A DNA stretch of 64,000 nt from Verrucomicrobiales bacterium (GTDB lineage: Bacteria > Verrucomicrobiota > Verrucomicrobiia > Verrucomicrobiales > DEV007): positions 124,001 through 188,000 of the forward strand of contig JARGPH010000001.1 of NCBI GenBank assembly GCA_029213065.1, in the 5' to 3' direction. The position numbers and the translations under genes are program-made. Positions within the stretch are counted from its first letter, which is position 1; the number at the start of each line of letters is the position of its first letter. Under the pieces are notes generated by a model that was given only the letters and a program-made list of their open reading frames with translations, was not told the origin of the DNA and made no database searches. Shown here one piece after another: positions 17,666 to 26,440 of the stretch.

Positions 17666-18961
17666 ATGAAATCAGCATTCAAATCAGATGAATGGAGCCG
17701 CCGCCGCTTCATGGAAGGAACTGCCAAGTCTTTCCTCGGGGTCGGAGCCCTCGGTCTCACGAGCCGATCCAACGCCGCACTCGGACCGAACCTCGGACTC
17801 CCCGAGCGCGCCGGAGCAGCCAAACACATCATCTACCTCTACATGGCTGGCGGGATGACTCATCTCGATACCTTTGATACCAAGCCGGGGCACGAAAACC
17901 AGGGGCAAACCAAGACGATCAATACCAACGTCGATGGTCTCCAAATCTCCGAATATCTCCCCGCTCTCGCGAAGCATGGTGAGAAACTTACGATCGTCAA
18001 TTCACTGACTTCAACCGCCGGCGCACACGATCAGGGCAACTACCTGATGCACACCAGCTACGATCAGCGCGCCACGATCCGCCACCCCGGAATCGGAGCC
18101 TGGGCATTGAAATATAAAGGCCGCATGAACCCGAATCTCCCCGGTTCCGTTTTTGTGGGGGGCAACAGCCGTATCAATGGTGGAGGTGGTTTCTTCGAAC
18201 CTGAATTCGAGCCGCTCGCGATCAACGATCCCGCTTCCGGCCTGAAGAACTCCAAGCTTCGCGGCGTGAATCAGGAGACCTTCGACCACCGCCTCGAACT
18301 CGCCGGTAAATTCGACACTGACTTTCACGAGCGATACAACGTGAAGGAAGTGCGCGCCTACACTCAGATGTATGACGACGCCGTTCGCATCATGCAGAGC
18401 AAAGATTTACAGGCCTTCGATCTCAAGCAGGAAGACGAGATGACCCGCGAGCGCTACGGTGACAATTCATTCGGTCAGGGCTGTCTTCTCGCCCGCCGAC
18501 TCATCGAACACGACGTTCGCGCCGTGGAAGTGAGCTACGGAGGCTGGGACATGCACAACAACGTCTTTGTCGAAGCCCCTGAAAAGTGCAGCATTCTCGA
18601 CCAGGGAATGGGTGCCTTGCTCGACGATCTCGAGCGTCGAGGAAAGCTGGAAGATACCGTTGTCGTCCTGACCACGGAATTCGGACGGACCCCGCGCATC
18701 AACCAGAATGCCGGTCGCGATCACTTCCCGAAAGCATTCAGTTCGGTCCTCGTAGGAGGCGGCTTCAAAGGGGGAATCAAGTACGGTAAAACCGACGAAG
18801 GCGGTGAGAACGTCATCGAAAACGCCGTCAAGATTCCTGACTTCAATGCCACGATAGCCTACGCGATGGGCCTGCCCTTGGACCAGATTCTCTACAGCCC
18901 CAGCAAGCGTCCCTTCACCGTCGCCCACAAAGGAGCTCCGGTTCTGGATCTCTTTGCGTAA
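17666..18961 (+). CDS. DUF1501 protein with Tat signal
   Basis: This 431-residue protein carries a twin-arginine motif (SRRRFMEGTAKSFLG, residues 10-24) and should be exported folded. The body shows DUF1501 blocks such as HIIYLYMAGGMTHLDTFDTK, GWDMHNN and VVLTTEFGRTPRINQNAGRDH, the last resembling the alkaline phosphatase/sulfatase superfamily metal site. It follows the DUF1549/1553 gene by 80 bases in the same direction; such pairs are a hallmark of PVC genomes, but their joint activity has not been established. A strong intrinsic terminator follows. Confidence 0.93.
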   Translation: MKSAFKSDEWSRRRFMEGTAKSFLGVGALGLTSRSNAALGPNLGLPERAGAAKHIIYLYMAGGMTHLDTFDTKPGHENQGQTKTINTNVDGLQISEYLPALAKHGEKLTIVNSLTSTAGAHDQGNYLMHTSYDQRATIRHPGIGAWALKYKGRMNPNLPGSVFVGGNSRINGGGGFFEPEFEPLAINDPASGLKNSKLRGVNQETFDHRLELAGKFDTDFHERYNVKEVRAYTQMYDDAVRIMQSKDLQAFDLKQEDEMTRERYGDNSFGQGCLLARRLIEHDVRAVEVSYGGWDMHNNVFVEAPEKCSILDQGMGALLDDLERRGKLEDTVVVLTTEFGRTPRINQNAGRDHFPKAFSSVLVGGGFKGGIKYGKTDEGGENVIENAVKIPDFNATIAYAMGLPLDQILYSPSKRPFTVAHKGAPVLDLFA

Positions 18962-18992
18962 GCAGCAACATCAGCAGCATTTCTTATTTCGA

Positions 18993-19023
18993 AAAACCGG
19001 CAGTTTGCACTGCCGGTTTTTTT
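18993..19023 (+). terminator. Intrinsic terminator after the DUF1501 gene
   Basis: An 11-base-pair perfect stem, AAAACCGGCAG and CTGCCGGTTTT, with a six-base TTTGCA loop, runs into seven T residues. It lies 31 bases after the DUF1501 stop and 15 bases before the next ATG. Confidence 0.9.
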
Positions 19024-19037
19024 CGTATCAGTATCCC

Positions 19038-19460
19038 ATGACCACTTCGTGGAAAAAAGAAATCATTGCCCTGACCGAACACCCGGCAGCGAAAGCAGGA
19101 AAAATCGACGCGTCGTTCTTCCCCCCCGTAACCGAGAACTCAATTCAAAGCTGGGAAAAAGAGAATGCCCGTGACATTCCCGGGGAAATACGCTCCTACC
19201 TTTGCCAGTCAGACGGGCTCGAAGCACAGCGCGGGGAGATCTGGCCGGTGCTTCCACTCGAACAATGGACTCTGATTGATGATGCCTGCGCCTGGGCTGA
19301 ACCGGTGATCCGATTCGGCGAAACAGAGGAATACTTTTACCATGTCTCTCTCGGACATTCCCCCAGTATTTACCGCGCGGAGAAGTTCGGTTCAAAACTG
19401 CAATTTTCCGCCGCTACTTTCCGAAAATTTCTCGAGCTGATCTTCAGAGGAGACGGGTGA
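19038..19460 (+). CDS. SMI1/KNR4 (SUKH) family protein
   Basis: The ATG at 19038 is preferred because the longer open frame upstream passes through the terminator. The 140-residue protein has the SUKH pattern: SIQSWEKENARDIPGEIRSY near the N-terminus, then a short segment with GEIWPVLPLEQW, and a C-terminal block with HVSLGHSPSIYR. SUKH proteins often act as immunity partners of secreted nuclease toxins, but many are solitary and of unknown role. No toxin is next to it here, so no immunity role is claimed. Cytosolic; no signal peptide. Confidence 0.75.
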   Translation: MTTSWKKEIIALTEHPAAKAGKIDASFFPPVTENSIQSWEKENARDIPGEIRSYLCQSDGLEAQRGEIWPVLPLEQWTLIDDACAWAEPVIRFGETEEYFYHVSLGHSPSIYRAEKFGSKLQFSAATFRKFLELIFRGDG

Positions 19461-19497
19461 TCCTACGCAATCACGAGAGTTGAGGAAACATCTTGCG

Positions 19498-19507
19498 CAA
19501 ACGTTTG
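19498..19507. promoter_or_regulatory. Possible LacI-family operator upstream of the ABC/nucleosidase operon
   Basis: CAAACGTTTG is a perfect 10-base palindrome with the central CG found in LacI/GalR-family operators. It lies 29 bases before the ATG of the sugar-binding lipoprotein, where a repressor would block transcription of the operon. No LacI-type regulator is encoded in the window. Confidence 0.4.
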
Positions 19508-19535
19508 TTTTCTGACACGCTCACTATTCCAGCCC

Positions 19536-20516
19536 ATGAGTTTTCATTGCCAAAAATACCCTTTCCTCGCCGCTGCCGCCCTGCTTCTGAGTTCCATTTT
19601 CGGGGTCAGCTGCAACCAAAGCACCGTGGAGGAATCCACCGATCCAACCGACGACAAGCCGGAGGTTGCGCTCATCATGAAGTCGCTCGCAAATGAGTTT
19701 TTCAAGACGATGGCGGATGGAGCGAAAAGTTACGAGGAAGAGAATCCTGATCGATTTTCACTGATCTCAAACGGGATCAAAAACGAAACCGACCTTGCTC
19801 AGCAAGTGGCGCTTGTCGAACAGATGGTGGCGAGAGGAGTCGATGCGATCGTAATCGCCCCCGCCGATTCAAAAGCGCTCGTTCCCGCTTTGAAGCGTGC
19901 TCAGGACGCCGGAATCACCGTCATCAATATCGATAACAAGCTCGACAGCGAAGTGCTTGAGAAAGCCGGAGCGACGATCCCATTCGTCGGTCCGGATAAC
20001 CGCGAGGGAGCGAAGGCCGTCGGCGACGAGTTGGCGAAGTCGCTCGATTCCGGAGCCAAGGTCGCGATTATCGAAGGCGTTCCCACCGCTTTCAACGCCC
20101 AACAAAGGCGGGCCGGGTTTGAAGATGCCATGACCGCCGCAGGCGCGGAAGTGGTCGCCGTGCAGAGCGCTCAATGGGAAATGGACAAAGCGAACTCCGT
20201 CTCGTCCGCCATTCTAACTTCTCACCCTGATCTCGCCGCGATCCTTGCAAGTAACGACAGCATGGCGCTCGGAGCCGCCGCCGCAGTGAAAGCAGCGGGC
20301 AAAGTCGATCAGGTGAAAATCGTCGGGTTCGACAACATTTCCGCCGTTCAGACATTGATCAAAGAGGGACGAATCCTCGCAACAGCCGACCAGCACGGCG
20401 GCAAGCTCGCCATTTTCGGAATCGACGCCGCTCTGGAAATCATCAATGAAGGAGCTGCTCCGGCTGACCGGAAGACTCCCGTCGATCTCGTTACCAGGGC
20501 AGCACTCGGAAACTGA
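19536..20516 (+). CDS. Sugar ABC transporter substrate-binding lipoprotein (RbsB type)
   Basis: This 326-residue type-1 periplasmic binding protein has a lipoprotein signal (hydrophobic stretch then FGVSC, with the lipid-bearing Cys at residue 26). Family blocks include LANEFFKTMADGAKSYEEE, QVALVEQMVARGVDAIVIAPADS and LASNDSMALGAAAAVKAAGK, as in ribose/galactose-type receptors. It is the first gene of the operon with the permease, two nucleoside hydrolases and a sulfatase, which suggests that it captures a sugar released from a glycoside or nucleoside. The ligand cannot be read from sequence. Confidence 0.93.
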   Translation: MSFHCQKYPFLAAAALLLSSIFGVSCNQSTVEESTDPTDDKPEVALIMKSLANEFFKTMADGAKSYEEENPDRFSLISNGIKNETDLAQQVALVEQMVARGVDAIVIAPADSKALVPALKRAQDAGITVINIDNKLDSEVLEKAGATIPFVGPDNREGAKAVGDELAKSLDSGAKVAIIEGVPTAFNAQQRRAGFEDAMTAAGAEVVAVQSAQWEMDKANSVSSAILTSHPDLAAILASNDSMALGAAAAVKAAGKVDQVKIVGFDNISAVQTLIKEGRILATADQHGGKLAIFGIDAALEIINEGAAPADRKTPVDLVTRAALGN

Positions 20517-20539
20517 ACACGAAACCGGAGCAGGAAGCG

Positions 20540-21511
20540 ATGAGCAGCCGCACCAAACCAAATCTTCTCTCCCGTTACGGAGAATGGCTGGGGCTTTTTG
20601 CGGTCCTCATCGGCCTCGTCACTGTCTTCAGTCTCTTCAGTGATCGCTTTCTTTCGGCAGCTACTTTCAATCAGATCGCGAATCAGGTTCCGGCACTGGC
20701 GGTGATTGCGGTCGGGATGACCTTTGTCATCATCACTGCGGGAATCGATCTTTCCGTAGGTTCTGTGCTCGCCTTTGCCGGATCAATGTTAGGCCTCGCG
20801 ATGGTTGACTGGTCCTGGCCTCTCCTCGCTGCATTGCCCCTCGCCATTTTGGCCGGAGCACTCTGCGGGTGGGCGAACGGTTGGGTCTCGGTCAGGTTTG
20901 CGGTCCCGAGTTTCATTGTCACGCTGGGTATGATGCAAATCGCCCGCGGCCTCGCCTACCTCGGAACCGATTCCCAAACCAAGTATATCGGCGCCCCCGT
21001 CGAATGGCTCGGCGCTCCCATTTCCGGGCTCGGAATCTCATGGGCTTTCCTCTTCGCCGTCGTTGTCGTCATCGTCGGGCAACTCGTCCTCCGCCGAACC
21101 GTCTTCGGTCGCTACGTTATGGTGATCGGAGCCAACGAAGAGGCCGCGACCTATTCCGGTGTCAATGTCAGGCCAATCAAAATCGCCGTTTTTGCCATTG
21201 CCGGTGCTCTCGCCGGACTCGGGGCCGCCTTTGACAGTTCGAAACTTGCCGCAGTCGATCCCAACGCAGGCACCGGGCTGGAACTCTCAGCGATCGCTGC
21301 CGTCGTCATTGGAGGAACCAGCCTCATGGGAGGTCGGGGTTCGGTCGTGGGGAGTTTCATTGGTGTTCTCATCATCGCCACCCTCAGCGCCGGTCTCGCC
21401 CAGCTCGGAGCAACGGAACCTGTCAAATTTCTCATTACCGGAATCGTCATTGTCGCTGCGGTTATCATCGACGCGTGGCGGGCGGGAAAATCGAAAAAAT
21501 TTACTCCATGA
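20540..21511 (+). CDS. Sugar ABC transporter permease (RbsC type)
   Basis: This 323-residue polytopic inner-membrane protein has the BPD_transp_2 pattern of ribose-type permeases: VIAVGMTFVIITAGIDLSVG near the first third, a FIVTLGMMQIARGLAY segment, and the cytoplasmic coupling block GANEEAATYSGVNV. It follows the binding protein by 23 bases, and its stop overlaps the next start (ATGA). No ATPase (RbsA-like) gene is next to it, although these importers need one; it may use one encoded elsewhere. Confidence 0.93.
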   Translation: MSSRTKPNLLSRYGEWLGLFAVLIGLVTVFSLFSDRFLSAATFNQIANQVPALAVIAVGMTFVIITAGIDLSVGSVLAFAGSMLGLAMVDWSWPLLAALPLAILAGALCGWANGWVSVRFAVPSFIVTLGMMQIARGLAYLGTDSQTKYIGAPVEWLGAPISGLGISWAFLFAVVVVIVGQLVLRRTVFGRYVMVIGANEEAATYSGVNVRPIKIAVFAIAGALAGLGAAFDSSKLAAVDPNAGTGLELSAIAAVVIGGTSLMGGRGSVVGSFIGVLIIATLSAGLAQLGATEPVKFLITGIVIVAAVIIDAWRAGKSKKFTP

Positions 21512-22530
21512 AATACTACCTGATCCTCACTTCCATACTCTTCAGCTTCGGACTTGCCGGGGCGGAACCGGTTCGCATGATTTTCGATACCGACATGGGC
21601 AACGACATCGACGATGCCATGGCCCTCGCGATCATTCATCAGCTCGTGGAACGCGGAAACGTTGACCTCCTTTGTGTCACCTCGACAAAAGATCATCCGA
21701 AATCGGCCTCCTACATCGACGCCGTCAATACCTACTACGGTCACCCCGATATTCCTGTCGGAGCGGTGCGCAACGGAGCGACACCTGAAGAAGGTAGATT
21801 CAACGGAGTCGCTGATCGCACGGACGAGGATGGAAAACCACTCTACCCTCACGATCTTAAATCGGGGGTCGACGCACCGGAAGCCGTCTCTTTGATGCGC
21901 AAAACGCTGGCCTCGCAACCCGACGGTTCCGTCATGCTCGTTCAAGTGGGCTTCTTCACGAACTGCGCGCGCCTCCTCGAATCCAAGCCGGATGAGCATT
22001 CCGACCTCGACGGCAAAGCGCTGATTAAGAAAAAGGTGAAAGAATTTGTGATCATGGCGGGAGCGTTCCAGACGATTCGCTACAACTCGATTCACATCGA
22101 GTATAACGTGCTCAAAGACATTCCCGCCGCTCAGAAGGTCGCGGAAGAATGGCCCACGCCGGTGATTTGGAGCGGTTTCGAAATCGGAATCAACAGCGTC
22201 TACCCATGGAAGAGCATCATGGAGGATTACAATTACAACGCACAACACCTCATCAAAGAGAGCTATCTCGCCTACGTGCCGGAAAAACCGCACGACCGCC
22301 CCACCTGGGATCTGAGCTGCGTGCTTTACTCTGCCTTTCCCGATCGCGGCTACTTCGATCTCTCCCCGGTCGGAAACGTAACCGTCGATGATAAAGGAAT
22401 CACCACCTTCACCACTAAAGGTAAGAACGAAGGCAAAAATGATCGCTACCTCCTCATGAACGATATCCAGGCGGCACGGATTGTTGAAGCCTACACCCAC
22501 CTCTGCTCCCAGCCACCGACGGCCAAATGA
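21508..22530 (+). CDS. Exported nucleoside hydrolase-family protein, first of a pair
   Basis: The start at 21508 is chosen because it overlaps the permease stop as ATGA and opens a signal peptide (MKYYLILTSILFSFGLAGA); an earlier in-frame ATG inside the permease is not needed. The 340-residue protein has the calcium-binding motif of inosine-uridine nucleoside N-ribohydrolases, FDTDMGNDIDDAMA (D27, D29, D33, D35, D36), plus VIMAGAF in the middle. Export is unusual for purine/pyrimidine salvage enzymes and fits hydrolysis of extracellular nucleosides or other N-glycosides in the periplasm. Confidence 0.9.
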   Translation: MKYYLILTSILFSFGLAGAEPVRMIFDTDMGNDIDDAMALAIIHQLVERGNVDLLCVTSTKDHPKSASYIDAVNTYYGHPDIPVGAVRNGATPEEGRFNGVADRTDEDGKPLYPHDLKSGVDAPEAVSLMRKTLASQPDGSVMLVQVGFFTNCARLLESKPDEHSDLDGKALIKKKVKEFVIMAGAFQTIRYNSIHIEYNVLKDIPAAQKVAEEWPTPVIWSGFEIGINSVYPWKSIMEDYNYNAQHLIKESYLAYVPEKPHDRPTWDLSCVLYSAFPDRGYFDLSPVGNVTVDDKGITTFTTKGKNEGKNDRYLLMNDIQAARIVEAYTHLCSQPPTAK

Positions 22531-23504
22531 AGTTTTTCGCCAGGCTCCTCGCAGCAATCACTCTCCTCTCTTCGGCTGGTTTTGCAGCCGAACCGGTAAA
22601 ACTGATTTTCGATACAGACATGGCGAACGACTGCGATGACGCAGGCGCTCTTGCCGTTCTCAATGCCCTCGCCGACAAAGGTGAAGTAGAGATTCTCGCA
22701 ATCACGACGAACCGCAACTGCCCCGGCAATGCCTCAGGCGCTGCCGCCGATGCGATCAACACCTGGTACGGCCGGCCCGACATTCCAATCGGATCTGACA
22801 AGGACGCCGCAAAGGTCAGCTGGAAAGCGCCCAGCAGTTTCACGCCGACGCTTCACAAGGACTTCCCGAACGATTCACCGACTGACGATCAACTCCCCGA
22901 CGCACTCGACGTTTATCGCGAGGCCCTCCGTTCCCAACCTGACAAAAGCGTCGTCATCTGCAGCGTCGGAGCGCTCAGTAATCTCGAAGACCTCTGGCGT
23001 GCCGAGCCCGGTCTCGTAAAAGCGAAGGTCAAAGAACTCTTCATCATGGGCGGAGGTTTTCCCCGCACCATGAAGGGCGAAACCAATATCAAACTCGATC
23101 CCGCAGCAGCCGTCACAATCACCAACGAATGGCCCACTCCGATCGTCTGGCAGGGATTCGAAGTCGGTGCCGCGATGAGCAATGGGGCAGAGCTTCAGTC
23201 CTCACCTGAGGCGAATCCCGTTCGCCGCGCTTACGAACTGCGCCCCTTTCACGAACATCAGGCGATCACATTCGGGAAACCCAATCATGATCTCGCCACC
23301 GTTCTCCTCGCCGTTCGCGGTGTCGAGGATGAATACTGGACCGTTGGGAAACCTGGGCGCGTCGTCGTCGATTCTGATGGGAACACCCGCTGGGAAACGG
23401 ACTACCCGAAAAAACACCGCTACGTCAAAATAAAAGGCCACGTAAACAAATTGGAGAAAATCCTCGGCGATCTCCTCATCGCCCCGCCTCAATCAGCCCA
23501 ATGA
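22527..23504 (+). CDS. Exported nucleoside hydrolase-family protein, second of a pair
   Basis: This 325-residue protein overlaps its predecessor by ATGA and has its own signal peptide (MKFFARLLAAITLLSSAGFA). The calcium-site motif is FDTDMANDCDDAGA (D29, D31, D35, D37, D38), with a cysteine in place of the usual hydrophobic residue, and the family VICSVGALSNL and FIMGGGFPR blocks follow. It is clearly a paralogue of the upstream gene but quite divergent, so the two may have different substrates or work in sequence. Confidence 0.9.
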   Translation: MKFFARLLAAITLLSSAGFAAEPVKLIFDTDMANDCDDAGALAVLNALADKGEVEILAITTNRNCPGNASGAAADAINTWYGRPDIPIGSDKDAAKVSWKAPSSFTPTLHKDFPNDSPTDDQLPDALDVYREALRSQPDKSVVICSVGALSNLEDLWRAEPGLVKAKVKELFIMGGGFPRTMKGETNIKLDPAAAVTITNEWPTPIVWQGFEVGAAMSNGAELQSSPEANPVRRAYELRPFHEHQAITFGKPNHDLATVLLAVRGVEDEYWTVGKPGRVVVDSDGNTRWETDYPKKHRYVKIKGHVNKLEKILGDLLIAPPQSAQ

Positions 23505-25324
23505 ACATTCGCACTGTTTTATCTCTCGCAGCCCTTGCCGGCTTTCATCTCTTCGCGACCGCAGCTGAGAATCCCAATGTCATTATCGTGATGACAGATG
23601 ATCAGGGATACCCGGAACTTTCCGCCCACGGAAATCCCATTCTCGAAACGCCTCACATGGATACACTTCATGCCGGCAGTGTTCGACTCACTGATTTTCA
23701 TGTCGCTCCGATGTGCACGCCGACGCGGGGACAATTGCTCACCGGAATCGATGCCGCGAAAAACGGGGCGATCAATGTCAGCGCCGGTCGCACCCTCCTC
23801 CGCCCCGAGCTCCCCACCATCGCCGACCTCTACAAAGAAGCCGGTTACCGCACCGGCCTCTTCGGAAAATGGCACCTCGGAGACAACTACCCCTTCCGCC
23901 CTGCCGACAGAGGCTTTGAAGAGACCCTCTGGTTCCCGTCATCACACATCAACTCCGTACCCGATGTCTGGAACAACGACTACTTTGACGACAGCTACAC
24001 TCGCAACGGAACCCTGACAGAATACAAGGGCTACTGCACCGACGTCTTTTTCGATGAGGCGATCTCATGGATGAAAGAGAGAAAGGAAGCGAAGGAACCG
24101 TTTCTCACCTACCTGCCTACCAATGCGCCGCACTCCCCCTACTGGGTGCCTAAGGAATATTTCGAAGCGATGGAGAAGAAGGTCGCTGCGGCGGAAGCGG
24201 CGAGAGTGATCAAAGGCCGCCCCCCTCAGAAGCGAAGCGACCTCATCAAATACCTCGCGATGATCAAAAACATCGATGATAACATCGGGAGACTGGATCA
24301 GTTCCTCAAAGACTCCGGTCTATTCGAGAACACCATCCTCGTCTTCCTCACCGACAATGGCAGCACTCTAGCAGAAACCTATTATCCTGCAGGAATGCGG
24401 GGCAGAAAAACCCAACTGTGGGAAGGCGGCCATCGCGTCCCCTGTTTCATCCGCTGGCCTGAAGGTGAGCTGAAACACGGAACCGATCTCGATGGACTCA
24501 CCGAAGTTCAGGATCTTCTCCCCACCCTTCTGGAACTTTCCGGAATTGAGACCGAAACGAATTTCGATGGCATCGACCTGGCTCCCTCCCTGCGCGGGGA
24601 GACTCCCGTTGACCCTGACCGTACCCTCATCATCAACTACAGCCGGATGCCTTTTGGCTACGAGTATCCGGCACCGGACTCCCCCTCCATCATGCGGCGC
24701 GAGATGGCCGGCGTCCTCTGGAAACGCTGGAGACTTCTCGAAGACAAAGAACTATACAACCTCGAAACTGATCCCCTTCAGCAAAAGAATGTTATCAACG
24801 CTCATGCTCTGGTTGCCGCCAAAATGCGCAAGTCCCTCGATCAGTGGTGGGATGAAGTCGGTGAAGAAGCGAACGAACCCCAGCGGGTCATCATCGGTCA
24901 CGACGCGGAGAATCCCACTTTACTCACCGCCTGTGAATGGCTCGATGTTTTCGTTGATCAGCAAAGTCAGATCCGCAGAGCAACCTTGAAAAACAGCTAT
25001 TGGGAACTCGATGTCGCGGAAGCAGGTGAATACGAATTTGAACTGCGCCGCTGGCCGCGGGACTCGGGGCTGGGCCTTCGCGACGGAGCGGAAGCCACTG
25101 AAGTCACCGACGGCCAACTCGAGAAAGGGGCGGCACTGGACATTGCCAAGGTGCGCATGAAAATCGGGCAGTTTCAAGCAAGGCGCCCTGTCCCGCCGGA
25201 AGCCGACCACATCACCTTCACAGGAAAACTGAATCCCGGTCCAAAACGACTCTATACCTGGTTCCTCGATTCGAATAACGAGGCGATCGTCGGAGCCTAC
25301 TACGTTTACATCAAAAGGAAGTGA
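23501..25324 (+). CDS. Secreted arylsulfatase with C-terminal beta domain
   Basis: This 607-residue protein begins with a signal peptide (to about residue 22) and the metal-binding IVMTDDQGYPEL block. The active-site motif is C72-TPTRGQLLTG, the canonical CxPxR. FGKWHLGDNYPF and FLTDNGS complete the site. After the sulfatase core (about 1-450) a C-terminal region of about 150 residues (SYWELDVAEAGEYEFELRRWP) matches the same region in the sulfatase at 47102-48901, so this is a shared accessory domain. It is the last gene of the operon and overlaps the nucleosidase stop (ATGA). Confidence 0.94.
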   Translation: MNIRTVLSLAALAGFHLFATAAENPNVIIVMTDDQGYPELSAHGNPILETPHMDTLHAGSVRLTDFHVAPMCTPTRGQLLTGIDAAKNGAINVSAGRTLLRPELPTIADLYKEAGYRTGLFGKWHLGDNYPFRPADRGFEETLWFPSSHINSVPDVWNNDYFDDSYTRNGTLTEYKGYCTDVFFDEAISWMKERKEAKEPFLTYLPTNAPHSPYWVPKEYFEAMEKKVAAAEAARVIKGRPPQKRSDLIKYLAMIKNIDDNIGRLDQFLKDSGLFENTILVFLTDNGSTLAETYYPAGMRGRKTQLWEGGHRVPCFIRWPEGELKHGTDLDGLTEVQDLLPTLLELSGIETETNFDGIDLAPSLRGETPVDPDRTLIINYSRMPFGYEYPAPDSPSIMRREMAGVLWKRWRLLEDKELYNLETDPLQQKNVINAHALVAAKMRKSLDQWWDEVGEEANEPQRVIIGHDAENPTLLTACEWLDVFVDQQSQIRRATLKNSYWELDVAEAGEYEFELRRWPRDSGLGLRDGAEATEVTDGQLEKGAALDIAKVRMKIGQFQARRPVPPEADHITFTGKLNPGPKRLYTWFLDSNNEAIVGAYYVYIKRK

Positions 25325-25369
25325 GGCGCTCGCATCCGGTTTTTTCCTGCACTCGTAACCCTTTGCGTT

Positions 25370-25714
25370 ATGAGTGCAGAAGAACAACAAGAGGAACTCC
25401 AAAGTAAAGCGGCCGCCCTGCGGGCACGGGTCAACCAACTCCGCTCGACGGTGGAGGAACTCAATACCGCAGCAAAGCTCGATATGATCGGCAAGGTCGA
25501 GCAAATTGAAACGATGGTCTCCGCCCTTCAAAGAGATGCCGGGGAGCTCAGTTCCAACACGGGAGCTGACAGAAAGACGGTTAAGGAACTCTGTGCGGTA
25601 ACCGACTCGAAGCTCACCTCCCTTGAACACGAGATCGAGGCACTTGCCCTCGGCAATCCAACAACGGTCTCCGCTGCTGTCGATGCCATCGTAAATATCG
25701 GTAGCAAAGAGTGA
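25370..25714 (+). CDS. Small coiled-coil protein of unknown function
   Basis: This 114-residue cytosolic protein is almost wholly helical with heptad-like spacing (ELQSKAAALRARVNQLRSTV, then IGKVEQIETMVSALQRDAG) and no signal or membrane segment. I do not recognise it. It starts 45 bases after the sulfatase stop and is followed by a good intrinsic terminator, so it may be read through from the operon or have its own promoter. It is not close enough to the GAF gene to be placed in that operon. Confidence 0.65.
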   Translation: MSAEEQQEELQSKAAALRARVNQLRSTVEELNTAAKLDMIGKVEQIETMVSALQRDAGELSSNTGADRKTVKELCAVTDSKLTSLEHEIEALALGNPTTVSAAVDAIVNIGSKE

Positions 25715-25747
25715 TCTCGAAGCAGGGAGAAACCATTTCCTCTACTC

Positions 25748-25783
25748 AAAAAGCCGGTTCGTTTTCGACGATCCGGTTTTTTT
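25748..25783 (+). terminator. Intrinsic terminator after the coiled-coil gene
   Basis: AAAAAGCCGG and CCGGTTTTTT form a ten-pair stem with one G-T pair, with a 15-base loop that includes a TCG-TTTT-CGA mini-stem. The run of T residues follows directly. It separates the coiled-coil gene from the GAF-subtilase operon. Confidence 0.8.
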
Positions 25784-25831
25784 ATGTAAATCTATTGTTT
25801 TGTTGAATCGTTTTGCCGATAAAACGTCTAT

Positions 25832-26440
25832 TTGCTAGACTCACGTCCCTACAAACCGCTGTTTGCTGTGATTACCACCGACTTAGAACTTTCAGAATTT
25901 GCCCCCATGATCGAGCGAAGGCTCGCGCAGGCAGCAGGATCGGTTACTCCCGATGAATTCAAAACGCTCCTCGGCGATCCGGGACGCGCCATGCTGCGCG
26001 CCACGATGGAGAGTGTCGGCGGCGATTCCACCTCGATATGGCTCGCTGATATAGCGGAAGACAATTTGATCGTGACGCATTCATCACCTGAAGAGTCGTT
26101 TATCGGGTGGAAGCAACCGGTTACCGAAGGCCTCATCAGCCTCGTCTTCGCTTCCGAGCAATCGCTCTGCGAGAACAAAGTCTATCAAAACGCTAATCAT
26201 TCGAAGCGGGTCGACGACGCGATGGATCAGGTCACCTGCGCGCTGATTGCGACGCCCTTCTATTTCGGTGGAGCACTTCAGGGCGTTGTCAGCTGTGTCC
26301 AACTCAAGGACGGTCTCGCCGCCGAGGATCCCTCCGGATTTTCCGCGCGTCACCTCGCCCGGATTCGCAGACTCTCCACTGTCCTTGAACGTCTTGTAAA
26401 CTACCGGCTTTTAACCACTCTGATCGGGCTTGAATTATGA
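25832..26440 (+). CDS. GAF-domain protein
   Basis: The frame has no early ATG: it opens with TTG at 25832, with GTG at 25868 and ATG at 25907 as alternatives, and none has a clear ribosome site, so the start is uncertain. The protein (up to 202 residues) has one GAF domain (about residues 45-185), with SIWLADIAEDNLIVTHSSP, GLISLVFASEQSL and VTCALIATPFYFGGALQGVV. GAF domains bind small ligands or sense redox state. There is no output domain, so it may regulate its neighbour. Its stop overlaps the subtilase start as ATGA. Confidence 0.75.
   Translation: MLDSRPYKPLFAVITTDLELSEFAPMIERRLAQAAGSVTPDEFKTLLGDPGRAMLRATMESVGGDSTSIWLADIAEDNLIVTHSSPEESFIGWKQPVTEGLISLVFASEQSLCENKVYQNANHSKRVDDAMDQVTCALIATPFYFGGALQGVVSCVQLKDGLAAEDPSGFSARHLARIRRLSTVLERLVNYRLLTTLIGLEL

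Noticed and set aside
21151-22557. A 468-codon open frame antisense to the permease and nucleoside hydrolase genes
   Set aside because: Both sense genes are confirmed by motifs and by ATGA coupling; the antisense product is low in typical protein features.
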